Made by a program: the position numbers and the translations under genes
DNA from: Acanthopleura granulata
Taxonomy: Eukaryota > Mollusca > Polyplacophora > Chitonida > Chitonidae
Assembly: GCA_016165875.1 (NCBI GenBank)
Contig: JABBOT010000014.1
Span: 10,821,871 to 10,885,870 of the forward strand
DNA length: 64,000 bases
Direction: 5' to 3'
In this document: positions 1 to 13,325 of the stretch, piece after piece
How positions within the stretch are numbered: the stretch's first letter is position 1
Layout: each line of letters begins with the position of its first letter
Notes under the pieces: generated by a model
What the model saw: only the letters and a program-made list of their open reading frames with translations
The model's database searches: none
What the model was told of the DNA's origin: nothing

Positions 1-2488
1 CCATTTTCGTTTGCTCATCTAAAGAAAAATAAAGACTGGATTTTAGTCTTTGCTGGACTCCACATCAGCTAAGAGTATATAAAGTTCAAGGATGAAATAG
101 ATCTTGATGAAAAAGTAAATGTCTGACATTATATCATCTGCCCTTACATGTGTCCTAAATTGTATATTACGCTTGCAGTTTTTTGTGAATATGTTAAAGC
201 TTACAAGTGGGGCACAGCAGGAAAAAGTAACATGTAAGCACTAATGGTGAGTATAGCAGAAAAACTCGAAAATTAAACAGGTGCTCGTACATCTTAATAA
301 TTAAGCAACTTCAATCATGAAAGACATTACAACAGAAATCCAAAAAGCAAGTTTCTTCAACAGTTGAAAATGGAACTTCTGAACAATACTATCTGAAAAG
401 CAACCCTTTTTCCACCCTGAAGAAGGGAATTCAGGCATACAAACAAATCATAAATGATAAAGTGCTTAAAATACATCACAAAACAGAGCAGTTCATCACA
501 TTTATACCGCCAAGATGGGCAGGATGTCAAGAGGTACAAGGTACATCATGACATATATCCACTAACTCAAAGACTGACCGAAATTTTGAATAACTGCTTT
601 GCTTAAATACAGGAAATTTCAACACTACAAGTGGTTGAGTTTTTGAAGTAGACAACTAACACATGGATCAAAGCATGATAAACGTTTTAATTTGGTTACC
701 TTAATAGTTGAGCCCAAACTTGTGCATTTTCTCAACTTTTATGGTATTCCCAGGTGGATGAGTTATCTCAGGCTTCATGGACTTCATTTCGAAATGAACT
801 ATGCTTCATGTAATAATGTATATGTACTTCACACTTAGTAACTATGTATGGGATCAAGAGTTTGTGAAACATTACAAGTGTCCGCAAGTTTCGAAGTCGA
901 AGTCAAAAGTTGTGTGGCAGGCGATTCCTGGGCTTCGATAATTTCGTGAAAATGAAAATGGGTTTCTTCATTTTTGGTACCAAATTTCATACACCCAAGA
1001 TGTATACATCACTGGAAGCAGTTTGTGATTTACATCGTGAAACCATAAACTGTTATTCGTATTGTTAGCCCTAATATTTTGGCCAAGTACATGTAATAGG
1101 CGGACAAAGTTAAACAAGTGGCAGCTAACATGTAGCAATCTACAGAATGGCTCAACTTCCAGTAGGAAAGGCACTGAGCTTTTCTGTCAAGTATTTGAAA
1201 AAAAGGAGCGCAATACTGAAAGGATAGGCATCTTGAACTAAACTTAGTAACCAAGCGGTGAAATGTGATATTACCGACAGCACAGGCTGCCGTGAAGAAG
1301 CCGAGTACGGAAGCTAAGGAGATAGCTGACTTCAGCAGACGGCGTGCATCAGGAAGATAATCTACGGCGAATAGCAGTGGCGTTCGTCATACAAAACACG
1401 ACGCAAAAACTCTCAACAAGTGGAAACTGCGAAACTTTCTCACATATAAATTCACTGAAGAAGATAAATCGAAAGGGTGCCCCAAATATTCGAATGTACT
1501 CACCATGATTCTGTACAGCAAAACTTCAGAAAACTACTCACAACAAACAACAAACCAAGAGAACTCAACACGGCTAATCTGCAAAGCTGCAGCCGAAAGT
1601 CCCACCAAATGGCATCTTCGTGGGCGAGTCCATTCCGGACAGGTGGATACCCGTCAATTCAGAACGCCAACACGTGAGTAAAAAGATAAATAAACACTCG
1701 GCTGAAACTGATCGGGAGTTCTACTATTTCCAGCACTATTGTTACTTGATGGTTTATCATACTTTTTTGAGCTAGCTAGACTTTAGAAGCATCACACAGC
1801 TTACCGATTCCGGCGTTACCCACCTATGCAAATTTTCTCACTTGGGTAACTCCCATAACCTCAGACGTGCAGACGATTGTAAAAAAATTGGCGGGTTATT
1901 CTTGACCTTGGTCAGTGGCGGTGCCGTAATCATCGGATACAGGTGGATAAAGTAGTGAGTGGCCGAAGACAATTCCAAATGTACTTAGTTAAGATACATA
2001 TGGACGACAAAAGATAACATCATCAACAAAATGAAGTGATTTGTTCTGCTTGATTTGAAATTACCATATATTTTTTTCAGGATTGTAGACTGTCTCCAAA
2101 CTATAAATGTTTCTGCCTGCGAGTCATCTCTATATAGAAAAATACGAAAACCGACTAATAGACATATACACCTTAGCACTAATCTTTAGTATTTTAGTGA
2201 TATAGTGCCCCCACACAAAAATCCACAAAAATGGCCATGATGTAGGCTACAACCGAGGTGCTGGACATGGAAACTGGTCGCGGGCCTGCTAAAGCAGCCT
2301 GTACAGTAGGCCAGTAGAACACAGACACACACACAAAGAAAAGATTTAAAAAAAAAAAGAAAAGGAAAAACGAATTCATTTATTATACCAAGCCTTTCAC
2401 ACGGGCCTGTTGAGGCTGTCGGTTAAAATCTGTAGCCGAGTGTAGGGGACAGCATATACTGTCATATCGTAAAGTAAAAGCTGCTGTG
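1..2488. other. No secure gene
   Basis: Non-repetitive AT-rich sequence. Two weak exon-like spots (minus ~1265-1375 and plus 1477-1677 ending at a gtgagt) are discussed among the rejected items. Confidence 0.5.
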
Positions 2489-2760
2489 GCTGTGAGTTGA
2501 AATTCCAGCTATAGGGCTGGCTTCCTCGCCCGGCAGTACGTAGGAAGTTTCGCCAGCTACCTGCAGATGGTCGTGGGTTTCTCACGAGCTCAGCCCGATT
2601 TTCTTCTCCTATAATGCTGACCCTTCGTTGCAGAGGGATTTAGTGTGCTAGCGCAGTACATTTAATAATAACCCAGGATCAAGCCTCTCGTTAGTGCGGT
2701 CGCTGTGAGTTCAAGCCCAGCTCTGGTGGATTTCCTTTCCGATCAGTGAAATAAGTGAGT
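2489..2760 (+). mobile_element. Degenerate SINE fragments (body then head)
   Basis: 2489-2627 matches the SINE body ('cagatggtcgtgggtttctc'), and 2641-2760 matches a head with the B-box region 'ggtcgctgtgagttcaagcc'. Both are diverged. Confidence 0.55.
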
Positions 2761-3935
2761 AAACTATAGAGGCCTATTTAAGTTTACCTCTAAAAATATT
2801 TCCAGCGGAACTTAAATACTTACAAGTGAAGGCCTATTTGAAAATCACATGATTTCAGAAGGTGGATAACGACATGAACACGGGATGCCTGTTGCACCTT
2901 ATGCAATGATTTTTGTTCATGGGAAGAGTGACAAGGCATTGCATGGGAGAGAGTCAGGTAGGCCTATGTACCCCATTCTCGCTATACCAGAGGTCAAAGA
3001 AACCTTGACATTGTGAAGGTGATGTGCTCGGGCGAAGGTAAGGCTCACTCTTGAACGGCCAACAATAGTATACAGGACCATGCGTGGCGTTGTGCAGTGC
3101 AAACTTTTCATGCATTAGCCGATGTCTGAGTGCTGTATTTGGCGAGACCCGTGTATCATATGTGCCAAAGAAGGATATATCGCGCTCGATTTCATCAAAT
3201 GAAAGCGAAGCCCTATAGACCTATAATCCACAACATGCAGTTAGTGTCGCTGTCACTTCCATGCATGTTATATTTTAATTTTAGTGTAGTGGTACTTAGA
3301 GCAATGAAAAATTCCATGGAAAAGGTCGCATTTTCGCCTGATCTCCTTCTAACCATAGCCCTAATTCTATAGCCACAATATACAGTCTTGGACTTACGAC
3401 GGAATGATTTTCATGAATCGAATGATTTCGAATTGTCAAAATCCCAACGAAATTATCCCACTGAAAGATTCGTACCCATGTTCGCCGAAAGTCATTGATT
3501 TCGCATTCTTAGTGTGAAAAAATCGTTTTACTGGGAATCCTTTCAACAAGATTTTTAGCACGAGAGACCTTGACCTTCAACCTCAACATGACAAGCAAGA
3601 AAGAAATTTCCCAGGTCTGCGTCAGCAATATGAAATAAAGAAACACATGATGCTTAAAAAGATGGAAACTGAGAAAATTTGAATGAAGCATTTTTACCCG
3701 AAAGTAAAACTGTTGCCTGATCACAACCTTAATGGGAACATTAAGTCATTTTCATTCAATCATTAAATTATTCAGTTCGCAACATCAGTGAATAGACGAT
3801 ATATACCAAGTTTCCAAGTGAAATTACGCAAAAATTAGCACGTTAGGTTACCTTTCAGTGACTGTGGCCTTTACCCTCAGTATATGCATAAAACACACTG
3901 CACATACTTATCTGATTACATATTAAAGATAAATA

Positions 3936-4075
3936 GATCTGCCAACAACGTGCGGATGGTCGTCAGTTTTTCCCACTCTCTGTCCGGTTTCCTCCCACCA
4001 TAATGCTGGCCGCCGTCGTATAAGTGAAATATTCTTGAGTACGGCGTAAAACAGCATCAAATAAATAATAATAAA
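3936..4075 (+). mobile_element. SINE 3' half
   Basis: 'gatctgccaacaacgtgcgg' through 'ataagtgaaatattcttgag' to an (aaat)n tail; head and first body third missing. Confidence 0.8.
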
Positions 4076-4937
4076 TATACTAGACAGCTGGAATATAAAC
4101 TAAATGTAAGTGAAAAGATAAAAAGAAAAAGTTGAAAAAAATTTGGACGAAGCAATTTTTCTGGAAAAACTTTCAAGTTCTACATGCTTGAAGTAAACAT
4201 GTGCTATTGATCGTGCACTTCGGGTAGCCTATAGCCTATATATGTAACAATGTAAGGCAATCAGATGTGTTGCTCTTTACAACGTTTCAAGCTATCACCC
4301 AGTTTTACCTTGCACCGATACCTGGTCTAGTTGATATGGGTTACAAACCTGTAGGGCCATACTGATTGCCACCGCCTTTGGCCATTGCTCAGGCGAGCCA
4401 TATCGCTGACAGTGACTTTTCATGGAATTTCCGCCTATTTCAGTTTCATGGAAACAGTTGCTTGTTACTGAATAGCCGGAAAACGATGGAAGAGATCTTT
4501 TCAGTAAACATATTTATGTACTGTTGGAACACGTTTTTTTTTTAATGTCCAACAATGTTCATGCAGCCGTGGAAAATCATTGAAAGTCATGGAATTTTAC
4601 ATTAAAATTCCCATGGAAATGGTGTGCAGATCTTTGAAAGTCTTTGAAAGCCTTGGAAATTGATTAAAATAACAATAAGGAAAAATAAAAAAAAAATTAA
4701 AAAAAAAAAGAGAGAAAAAACAAGTCTGCACACCGTTTGTTTTAGGTTCACGTTCTTGACGTTTAAGCTGTGCAAGAGTTTAATTTGCATTTGATAGGTC
4801 ATTTATGCGTGATAACGCAGCAGAATATTTCGAAATGGGTAGATGGTAAAATGTACGCCAAAAGTAGAAAGCACTGTAGTGCTGAGGGCCGGTATATGAA
4901 TAGAAAGGGTGTTGCATATGCTCAAATGGTACCGCCT

Positions 4938-6003
4938 TGCTTTGACTGCCGGGTGTTGAGGGGTACTATGCTGTGCTGTCCTGGAGGAAGCTGTACTATG
5001 CTGTAACTGACAGGAGTTTTGGAGGTGGGGGTACCGTTCTGTAATTAACTGCTGCGTGTGAGACTGTACCATGCTGGAATTGATTGTTGAGGAGCATGCA
5101 GTACCATGCCTTAACTGACTGTTGAGCAGTAGGCAGTGCCGTGCAGGGGCTGACTGTTGAGCAGTAGGCAGTACCATGCAGTAATTGTATTTAAGTGTAG
5201 AGAAGGAGGATTTACCATGCTGTAAGTGAGTGTTGAAAAGCAGGCAGTACCATATTGTAATTGACCGTCGAGGAGCAGACTGTACCATGTTGTAATTGAC
5301 CGTCGAGGAGCGGGCTGTACCATGTTGTAATCGAGCGTTGAGAAGCGGGCAGTACCATATTGTAATTGAGTGTTGAGAAGCGGGCTGTACCATATTGTAA
5401 TTGAGTGTTGAGAAGCGGGCAGTACCATATTGTAATTGAGTGTTGAGAAGCGGGCTGTACCATATTGTAATCGAGTGTTGAGAAGCGGGTTGTACCATAT
5501 TGTAATTGAGTGTTGAGAAGCGGGCTGTACCATCTTGTAATTCAGTGTTGAGAAGCGGGCTGTACCATATTGTAATCGAGTGTTGAGAAGCGGGCTGTAC
5601 CATATTGTAATTGAGTGTTGAGAAGCGGGCAGTACCATATTGAGCAATCGAGTGTTGAGAAGCGGGCTGCACCATGTTGTAATCGAGTGTTGAGAAGCGG
5701 GCTGTACCATATTGTAATCGAGTGTTGAGAAGCGGGCTGTACCATATTGTAATTGAGTGTTGAGAAGCGGGCAGTACCATATTGAGCAATCGAGTGTTGA
5801 GAAGCGGGCTGCACCATGTTGTAATCGAGTGTTGAGAAGCGGGCAGTACCATGTTGTAATCGAGTGTTGAGAAGCGGGCTGCACCATGTTGTAATCGAGT
5901 GTTGAGAAGCGGGCAGTACCATGTTGTAATCGAGTGTTGAGAAGCGGGCTGCACCATGTTGTAATCGAGTGTTGAGAAGCGGGCTCTACCATGCTGTTGT
6001 TGA
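4938..6003. repeat. 35-bp VNTR, unit 1 (about 27-30 monomers)
   Basis: The period is exactly 35 bp. The main monomer type reads 'gagtgttgagaagcgggctg' + 'taccatattgtaatt'. A second type ('gactgttgagcagtaggcag' + 'taccatgccgtaa...') fills only two or three monomers at 5085-5190. Monomers before 5090 are degenerate. All three minus-strand frames are open for most of the array, which creates spurious long reading frames (for example 6281-4803). I do not call a protein. Confidence 0.93.
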
Positions 6004-6717
6004 CAGAGGGTGAGGAGGCGCAACGCTGGTGTGACGGATCTTGAGGTGGCATCAAACACTTTCATAAAACAACTGAACGCCGTGGTTAGCTCATCAAGAC
6101 AGTTCATTTCTAAAGGGATTGTTCTATCCAATATCACCAGACCAGGTGGGCAGGGCAGTATATATAAGCATCTATGTTTTTTTGAGCAGTTGATGTCAAA
6201 ACTCATACCTGTTTTTACATTCGACCTGGAAATTATGCGCACTATAAACAACATACTGGTTTCATGAACAGTTCTAGTCACAACACGACTGAGTCACCTG
6301 TATTTTTTATTAAACCATGGTAAATGGGTTTGAAATTTTAATTTGATGTAATCCAATTCACTGATTACAGCTTCCCTCTTTCATGTTACCAGCTTTACTA
6401 TATAGTTCATGCCATACATGTTACGCATGGGAACTAGTGTTTAAAGTTGCTTTGGAAATGGGTCTTCAGTTTATCAATTTGTTACGCCCTTTCATTGTCT
6501 ACGAGTTGTATACGAATGTCTGACCTAATTCTGCTTATATAAGCCATTGTGCTGCAGCTGTGAAGTTGCTATTATTTAAGCACTTGTTTATTTATTTGAT
6601 TAGTGTTTACTTCGTGTAATGTAAAAACTGACTAATGGCTTGAAATGTTGTAAAGAGCAATATATCCGATTGTCTTACATTGTTACATATGTACTGGCAC
6701 TACATGATCAACATCCC

Positions 6718-6930
6718 ATGATTTACGCCGTACTCAAGAATATTTCACTTATACGACGGCGGCCAGCATTATGGTGTAAGGAAACCGAGTGGAGCCCGGG
6801 AGAACCTACGACCATTCGTAGGTTGGTGGCAGACCTTCCCACGTCCGGCATGAGAGGAAATCAGCGACCGCATTGGTGATAGGCTCCTGGGTCATCCGCA
6901 GCACTGACCCCCTTGGTCACGGAGACCTCA
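6718..6930 (-). mobile_element. SINE, minus strand (unit 1)
   Basis: Reverse-oriented body plus a head remnant ('gataggctcctgggtcat'). The (aaat) tail side at 6583-6616 is separated by ~100 bp of another repeat. That repeat, 'cttgaaatgttgtaaagagc', also occurs in reverse near 4232-4292. Confidence 0.75.
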
Positions 6931-8060
6931 TTTAGGTATAAAAACACTAAATCGATTTTGTATCCAAGATTCAGGCTCACAGAAAATGGTGGGGGCGGGT
7001 AGGGATTGACTGTATCTCTGAAGTGTGTTGAAGCACTGTCAGGTAATTTTGCGGGTATGAACTATGACAGATAATGGTTGAAAAGAAATCCATTACTTGT
7101 GGCTACAATTAAAGAGAGAAAAATATCATCCAATGAGCAAGTGCCCCCACACCCTGTTTCTATGGTGATAGGACGCTAGTACCTGCATTGCAGCTGATTT
7201 ATTTTGAGAAAATGGTGGTCAACCCCTGATGATATTGGGATATGTTGTAGGCCAGGCGTCTAGTTATTTGACAGTCTGTGTCATTTGGGCCAATGAAAAT
7301 TAGGGAATACAGTTTTAGGAGGGTGTTCTTTGTGAAATTACTACACAAGTAGTAATGCTATTTTGTAGTGTTTTTATACCTTTAAGGACTTGCTTGTACC
7401 GTGCAGAGGCCGGAATTCACCGGTTACGTGCGACCCTTTTGCCCACTGTCTCTACTCCCTGTATATGATTTATATTTTATAAGGATTCTTATAGATTGCA
7501 TGCACGCTATTGCACGCAGGCTTTTATACTTGACCCAGAGTACATACTTTTTCATCTTGGTGAACAAGGCTATGCTGACCCAGATGACATTTATAATATC
7601 AAGCCATAACGTGTGTTATCCTGCTCTGTGTCAGCCGAGAAATACGGAAGCTCGAGTGAAGCCATCAACATGTGGGACATGATACATATAACAAACAGTA
7701 CACAATGGCTGCTTCATGTCTGCGTACGTTGCCACTGAGCCTCGCTTTGAACGCTGAAAAAAAAAATGGCGCAAATTTAACAGGCATGGGAATTTTCCTT
7801 AAACTGGCGAATTTCATACTTTTCTCTTTCAAATTTGCGAAACGAAAGGCAACCAATGTTTTGAGGAAAGTTGATTGCTTGTGTAACTTGGAAGGAAGGG
7901 TAAGGTATTTTCAGATTTCCTTAGCCAACTTCAGACTGTCTTCTGACCATGAATTTTCCTGCCTGATTTAACAGCTTTTAACTACTGGCAGTTGATTTTG
8001 ATACCATACAGCGAATTCGACATTATGTCTACGGTAGCGGTATAAATTAAATATGTAGCA

Positions 8061-8581
8061 ACCTTTGGGGGACTATAGTGTTTTGTTTTAGAAATTGATC
8101 GTGATATTATCAACGTGAACGCCCCTTCATTGATTAGGAGTAGAATATACGAGTGTCGGAGAGGCGGTTATAATCTAAACGATTCCCAGGCAAAATTCAC
8201 TGTTTCAGTTGGTTTCTCCTAGAACTGGAGAACTTATCCCACAGCGACCCATTAGCCGTTTGATTTAGTAAAAGCGCGATGTTGGAGGTGAAAATATTAG
8301 AGCAAAACGGGCTATCCCGGCATTTCGTCGCTTTGTGGAATTTGCCGACAATTTTGCGATTTGCAGTGCCAGGGTGAGCTGTCCTGGCATTGTATCACAT
8401 TGCAGCAATGGCAGGGATTCTGTGACTTTAAGAATCTACGACGATGAACCTATCTGTCTTCCACAGGCAGTCCACAAATATCTCCAGACATAGGAATCTG
8501 CGACGATAGCCCTATCCACCTTCCACAGACAGTCCACAAATATCTCCAGACTTGCGAATCTGCGACGATGACCCTACCCGC
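8061..8581. other. Copy-1-specific upstream segment (521 bp) of the toroid gene
   Basis: Units 1 and 2 match up to 8060/19675 and again from 8582/19750. Between these points unit 1 has 521 bp and unit 2 has 74 bp of unrelated AT-rich sequence. The unit-1 segment contains a 62-bp tandem repeat at 8433-8600 ('cttccacagacagtccacaa' type), whose last partial monomer is retained in unit 2. It ends ~280 bp before the ATG, so the proximal upstream regions of the two genes differ. Confidence 0.75.
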
Positions 8582-8600
8582 CTTCCACACAAGGTCTATA
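8433..8600. repeat. 62-bp tandem repeat (2.6 copies)
   Basis: Monomers start near 8458, 8520 and 8582, each beginning with 'cttccacaggcagtccacaa' or a variant, and separated by 'ctgcgacgat'. Present in full only in unit 1. Confidence 0.7.
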
Positions 8601-8864
8601 ACTATCTTCATACGCGCAATCCCACTATCAGTTTTTATCGAGCTGAATTCGTAACAAAGTTTTAAGTACAAGATAAATGAGCACTATTATAGCTCTTGTT
8701 GTCCCGTGATATCGTCCTTTTCTTTTGACATAGCGGAGCGCAGAGGGTGTCGTGTGTGTCTCTAGAATTTGCTCATATACCGCCCACCTGTCAACAACAA
8801 CAACAACAACAACATCATCAACACGGTCAACGACACAGTCGCAGACCATTATTCAAGTTTCATC

Positions 8865-11063
8865 ATGGCAAAGTACCAGAAATACTTGGACGCCAGTAAC
8901 AAGGCAATGGACTTCTTTGTGCGTAACATCGCGGAGGACGGGGAGTTTACAGGCGAAGGGACTGTGGGCGACTTAGGGGCCATCTACAAAGCCCCGACGC
9001 TTCTGCTGTTGGCAGGTCGGGTGGATGTTGCCACGAGACTTCTGGAGTACATACAGCGGCGCTACGGTCAGAACAATGGCGACTTCCTGAGCTACCCGGA
9101 TAAAACTGGACGAGAGAAGAGGACGGTGAACGGCCTGCTGAAAGAATTCCAGGTAAGTGTTCAGATCTAAACACCTGGAACCGATTCCATCACAAAGCCA
9201 GTTCTTACTTAAGCCAACATTTAAAACCTTCCCACAGCATGTCGTTTTCTGCTTTGGATGTTGAAATTTTGGGCGTGTTGGTCATATGATAATATTTATC
9301 AAAATGATAATTTCCAGGAATAAGCGTGATATTCCAATGACAAATTTTGACGTAAGTCAATGAAATTAGGCTTTGGGTAATCCGCTACGGGGCCTCTTTC
9401 AACAAGTAATCGTGGTAATAGTCTAAGGTATGGGACTTTTTATGACAACAGATGGCGAAAAGAATTTCATGGATTTTTCAGCCATATGCCTATGTCACGA
9501 CAAACAGCTTTTCATATGGGTGCTGTTTCTTACAGGCTTACATGGGCGGGTGGATCACCGCCGCCGCACAGCGGATCGGGCGGTTTGACATCTCCATGCC
9601 GAGTTACGACTTCTTGCAAACGTTTTGGAGTCCCAAGGCAAGGACCTTCATCGTGAACGAACCATACAACGAGTCGTCGCAAGAACAAATCGTCGACACC
9701 CTGATTTCCTCTCATCTCGGATTATTGGCCTTGTTCTTCAGAGGTGAGTGACCATTTAGGTCATTTTGACACCCGGGCACTTGCCGTTTGACTCGGCCCT
9801 ACACGTTGTTCTCGTACAGACACGGCGGTGAAAACATTGTCTAAATATAACCTGGAAGTTTACACAAAACTGTATCACGGCCAAATAATCCCCAAATTAG
9901 GCTGTGTTGACGTTCACAATTTACGTACGCCGTTAATATTGTTCTGTTGTGTAACATACTGTAATTTTCGGTGGTTACCTCGCTAGCGCAACGCAATGAA
10001 TTGGTAGCCACTTACTCATGTGATCGCTGTGAGTTCAAGTCCAGCTCACCCTGGCTTCCTCTTCAGGCGCACGTCGGGTTTCCACCACTCATAATGCAGT
10101 CGTAAAAGTGAAATATTCTTGACTAAGGCGTAAGTTACCAATCTAATAAATAAATCTTAGAATATCACCCAACGTTGTTTATTTCCCTAAACCTTATGCT
10201 ATATGTTACCTTGTCGTATGCTTGCTACAGCCACATACTGACGAGTGAAGTACCAGGATGTGCGCAGCTCATGCTGGCTTCTTCTCCTGTCGTACATGCG
10301 AAGGTCTGCAACTGCAAGCTGCGGAGGCCTTCGGGCTCTGTAGGGTGTCTTCCCACAATAATGCTTACCGCCATATATGAGTAAAATATTATTCAGTACG
10401 GCGTAAAATACTCATCAAAAAGATAAATAATAGAAGAAAAGAGTATCCTTATCATCGGATAAGATCTTGTTGCATTGTTTAACTTGCATTGTTGCATTGT
10501 TGTATTAACCACTTTTCATAGATATGGACAAAGCGACAGGAGCAGGCGATGCCATCGTGAAAATCTACGAGCTGCAGAACGACCTGGAGAACCGATTCAT
10601 CTTCCGAATGTGGGCGAGTTCCGGCCAACTGATCACCGACAAGCCGACCTGCCCCGCCGCGGACGGCGTCTGCTTTCTGAAGAGAAACGGCAAAGACGAG
10701 CTCTTCTTCATGCTGGGCTTCCCAGTCATCTTCCTCTCGAAGCTGTACCTGGCCACCAAAGTCACGAAATACCTGGAAACGGCCAAGAAATTCCTGGACT
10801 TCGCGCTTACCTGCGACGACAGCCTGTACACTTTTTATCTGAGTCACAAAGTGGCCTACGGGGCGTCCCTGGTGGCCCGGATCACCAAGGATCACAAATA
10901 CGTCACCTTGGCAGAGAAGATTGCCGATTATCTGGTCAGTGCGCAGGACGCAAATGGCGTCTTTGACGCGAACAGGATGCCCATTCCCGATGACCAGTAC
11001 GATCAAGTGGGAGAGATCGGCACGTGGCTGAGGGAAATCTACACTGAGTTGAGCGGAGTTTAG
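8865..11063 (+). CDS. Alpha/alpha-toroid-like protein, upstream copy (3 exons, 345 aa)
   Basis: Exons are 8865-9152, 9536-9743 and 10522-11063. Donors are gtaagt and gtgagt; acceptors are tttcttacag and cttttcatag. The first junction is phase 0 and the second is phase 1 (G|AT = Asp). The start is the ATG at 8865, with A at -3 and G at +4; the 5' leader holds a (CAA)n run. The stop is TAG. There is no signal peptide or membrane segment, so it is probably cytosolic. The C-terminal ~130 residues show paired amphipathic helices (around KYLETAKKFLDFAL and KYVTLAEKIADYL, then SAQDANGVF). This pattern is typical of (alpha/alpha)6 barrels such as six-hairpin glycosidases, 2-epimerases and terpene-cyclase-like toroids, and ~345 residues suits one such barrel. 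That fold is my inference; I see no catalytic motif and assign no substrate. Intron 2 holds two SINEs. A near-identical copy follows at 20027-22284. Confidence 0.82.
9970..10157 (+). mobile_element. SINE in intron 2 of toroid gene copy 1
   Basis: Head remnant 'ggttacctcgctagcgcaac', B-box region 'tgatcgctgtgagttcaag', shortened body and (aaat) tail. Confidence 0.75.
10240..10430 (+). mobile_element. Second SINE in intron 2 of toroid gene copy 1
   Basis: 'cagctcatgctggcttcttc' to 'cagtacggcgtaaaatactc'; diverged and head-less. Confidence 0.75.
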
Positions 11064-11410
11064 TGACAAATTCGACGCATCGCTCTTGAAGTCAAAATCT
11101 GCTACTGTCAAATTCCGATCGGGCATCGATGTCCTCATATTGTGCCGTCTGAACAGGTTTTATTGCTACCTACTACAGCAGTGGACATTTTGTGCGTTGA
11201 GAAAACTTAACCTTTGATTTGACACATATTAAGTAAATTTGATAATGATTCAGGAAACATGTGACAATTGCTTAACACGTGTGGCATGCCACAGTATTGA
11301 TCATATTGTACTACTTATTTGTCGCGGAGGTAAATACCCACAATTATGATTAAATGAATTTAATCCAAAATATGAGTCTTGTGAATGTGCTTGTTTATAT
11401 CTTTCATATC

Positions 11411-11578
11411 CTGTTGGCTTCTTCTCCGGCCGCAGGTGGGAAGATCCGCCAACAACCTATGGATGGTCATGGGTTTCCCCCGGGCTCTGCTTCTGTTTCC
11501 TCCCACCATAATGCAGGCCGCCGTCGTATAAGTGAAATATTCTACAGTGTGGCGGAAGACACCAATCAAATGAATAAA
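11411..11578 (+). mobile_element. SINE downstream of toroid gene copy 1
   Basis: Body and 3' part ('ctccggccgcaggtgggaag' to 'atcaaatgaataaa'). Confidence 0.8.
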
Positions 11579-11744
11579 AACCTTACACATGCACTCCTAA
11601 TAACGCATGTGTCGACGCCACTGTTACTGCTTTAAATCAGTGCCAGTTGACAAACTTCCGGGGTCTGGAAATCTCCTTCCAAGATCATGGAACTGAATTA
11701 GGCTTTTCAGTCAGACTGATTGTAACTGCCGGTATTTTTCCTGC

Positions 11745-11935
11745 ACTTATTTTAAATCTTTCTCCGGCAGTACGTGGAAAGGTCTGTCAGCAATCTGCGG
11801 ATGGTCGTGAGTTTTACGCCTGGTTCTGCCCGATTTCCTTCGACCATAATGCTGGCCGTCGTCGTATAAGTGAAATATTCTTGAGAACGGCGTAAAACAC
11901 CAATCAAATAAATAAATAAATAAATAAATATATAT
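11745..11935 (+). mobile_element. SINE, unit 1
   Basis: Body and 3' part with a long (aaat)n tail at 11908-11930. Confidence 0.8.
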
Positions 11936-12100
11936 TAGATCTCTAACCCTAAATTTTCATTTTTGTCATTAAGAATTAAAACAAGTCTTGATATTAAAAC
12001 AAAAATTCTTCACTTAAAAATTCTTCCCTACGTCAAACTGTATACGATACTTCTCCCACTAAGATGTTGGGAGCGGATCGTGGTCTAGTGGTAAGATTAT

Positions 12101-12405
12101 GTACTTATTTGATTGGTGTTTTATACCGTACTCAAACATACTTTACTTATACGATGGTTCCCAGCATTATAGGTGGGAGGAAACCGGACAGAGTCCAGGG
12201 GAAACCCACGACCATCAGCAGGTTGCTGGCGGACCTTCTGACGTACGTGCGAAGAGGAAGCCAACATGAGCTGGACTTGGACCCACAACAAGAGCATTGG
12301 TGATAGGCTCCTGGGTCATTACGCCGCGTTGGCGCACTAATGCCCTCTGCCACGGAGGCCACCTTATCGTATGTAAGTGAAAAATCATATAGTATAGCGA
12401 TAAGC
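12101..12405 (-). mobile_element. SINE, nearly complete, minus strand, unit 1
   Basis: Tail side 'tatttgattggtgttttata', full body, then a head remnant 'gtgataggctcctgggtcat' and 'ctctgccacggaggccacct'. Confidence 0.8.
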
Positions 12406-13189
12406 GGCAATCAATATATAAATGCATGAATAAATCGTGATTTTCAATTTTCGATTACACGAGCAAAATGGCGTTTAAATTTGTGTGAAGAACAGTTTAA
12501 TAGTGAAATAAAAGCATAAATTAATTCAAACAGTTATACATAATTTCATAAAGGACAACACACATATTTATATTTATTGAGGGTGGAACAGGCAAAGAAA
12601 TAACACACACGTATACAGCTTTACTTTATTTGGATAACGCCTCACTGCAGAAGAAAGTTTGTTTTGACGTACTTTGTTCAAAACCAGTAGAAACTGAGAG
12701 GAAATTAAGACTACATTTCAGTTCACAACCGAATTTCTATCCATGAGTGAATGGAGCTCTAAATCTATCTGAAAATACGTTCTCTTGGGTTTTTTTTCTT
12801 CACTTTTTTATTTTAGTAGAACAAATGAGTTTTTTACGGACCTGGGATCACTTACACGAGGCCCACTTAACATAGCTGCCATATCGATGGAATGCCTACA
12901 GTACTGGTTTCCATGGTAGTCAAGTGCTCGTAACGCCAGGAGTACTTCATAAATGCAGCCCCGGGCCCGTTTTGCACGAAGTTCTCTGAACATTACGAGC
13001 ACGTAACAACCACGGCAACCAGCACTTGTAGGCATTACGTCGTCATGGTGGCTAAATGCCCGTAATGTTATAAGAGGGCTACGTACACGTTGGGCGCGGA
13101 CTCTGAAGTTTTCACTTTGCTATCTACTGATTGGCTGCTGATCGATGACATGGCGGCATAAATCAGGAGGCTAGTTAGATACGTGGCAA

Positions 13190-13325
13190 AGAGCGGTGTT
13201 TTCCTCAGGGTGCTCCGGTTTCCTCCACTCATTATAACGTACATGGTCGCCGTCTCACGCTATCAATCCTTGAGATCGGCGTTAAATATCAATGAAATCA
13301 GTTTAAAGCAAAAAAAAAAAAGAAT
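13190..13325 (+). mobile_element. Diverged SINE-like fragment with A-rich tail, unit 1
   Basis: 'ggtttcctccactcattata' and 'gagatcggcgttaaatatca' parallel the main SINE body and 3' end, followed by an A run. A second subfamily or an old copy; the unit-2 homologue is at 24412-24555. Confidence 0.5.

Noticed and set aside
1265..1375. Hydrophobic minus-strand open segment (DARRLLKSAISLASVLGF type) followed by gtaata
   Set aside because: It looks like a membrane helix, but there is no in-frame ATG, no acceptor and only a weak donor.
1477..1677. Plus-strand 66-codon frame ending at a gtgagt
   Set aside because: A donor-like end but no homology, no downstream exon and no start context.
4803..6281. 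492-codon minus-strand frame through the VNTR
   Set aside because: It is open only because the 35-bp monomer lacks stops in every phase. The non-repeat part shows no domain, and the 3' end runs into unrelated sequence.
10479..11138. 219-codon minus-strand frame opposite toroid exon 3
   Set aside because: Shadow of a GC-richer coding exon; the plus-strand exon has matching splice sites and a duplicated, conserved structure.
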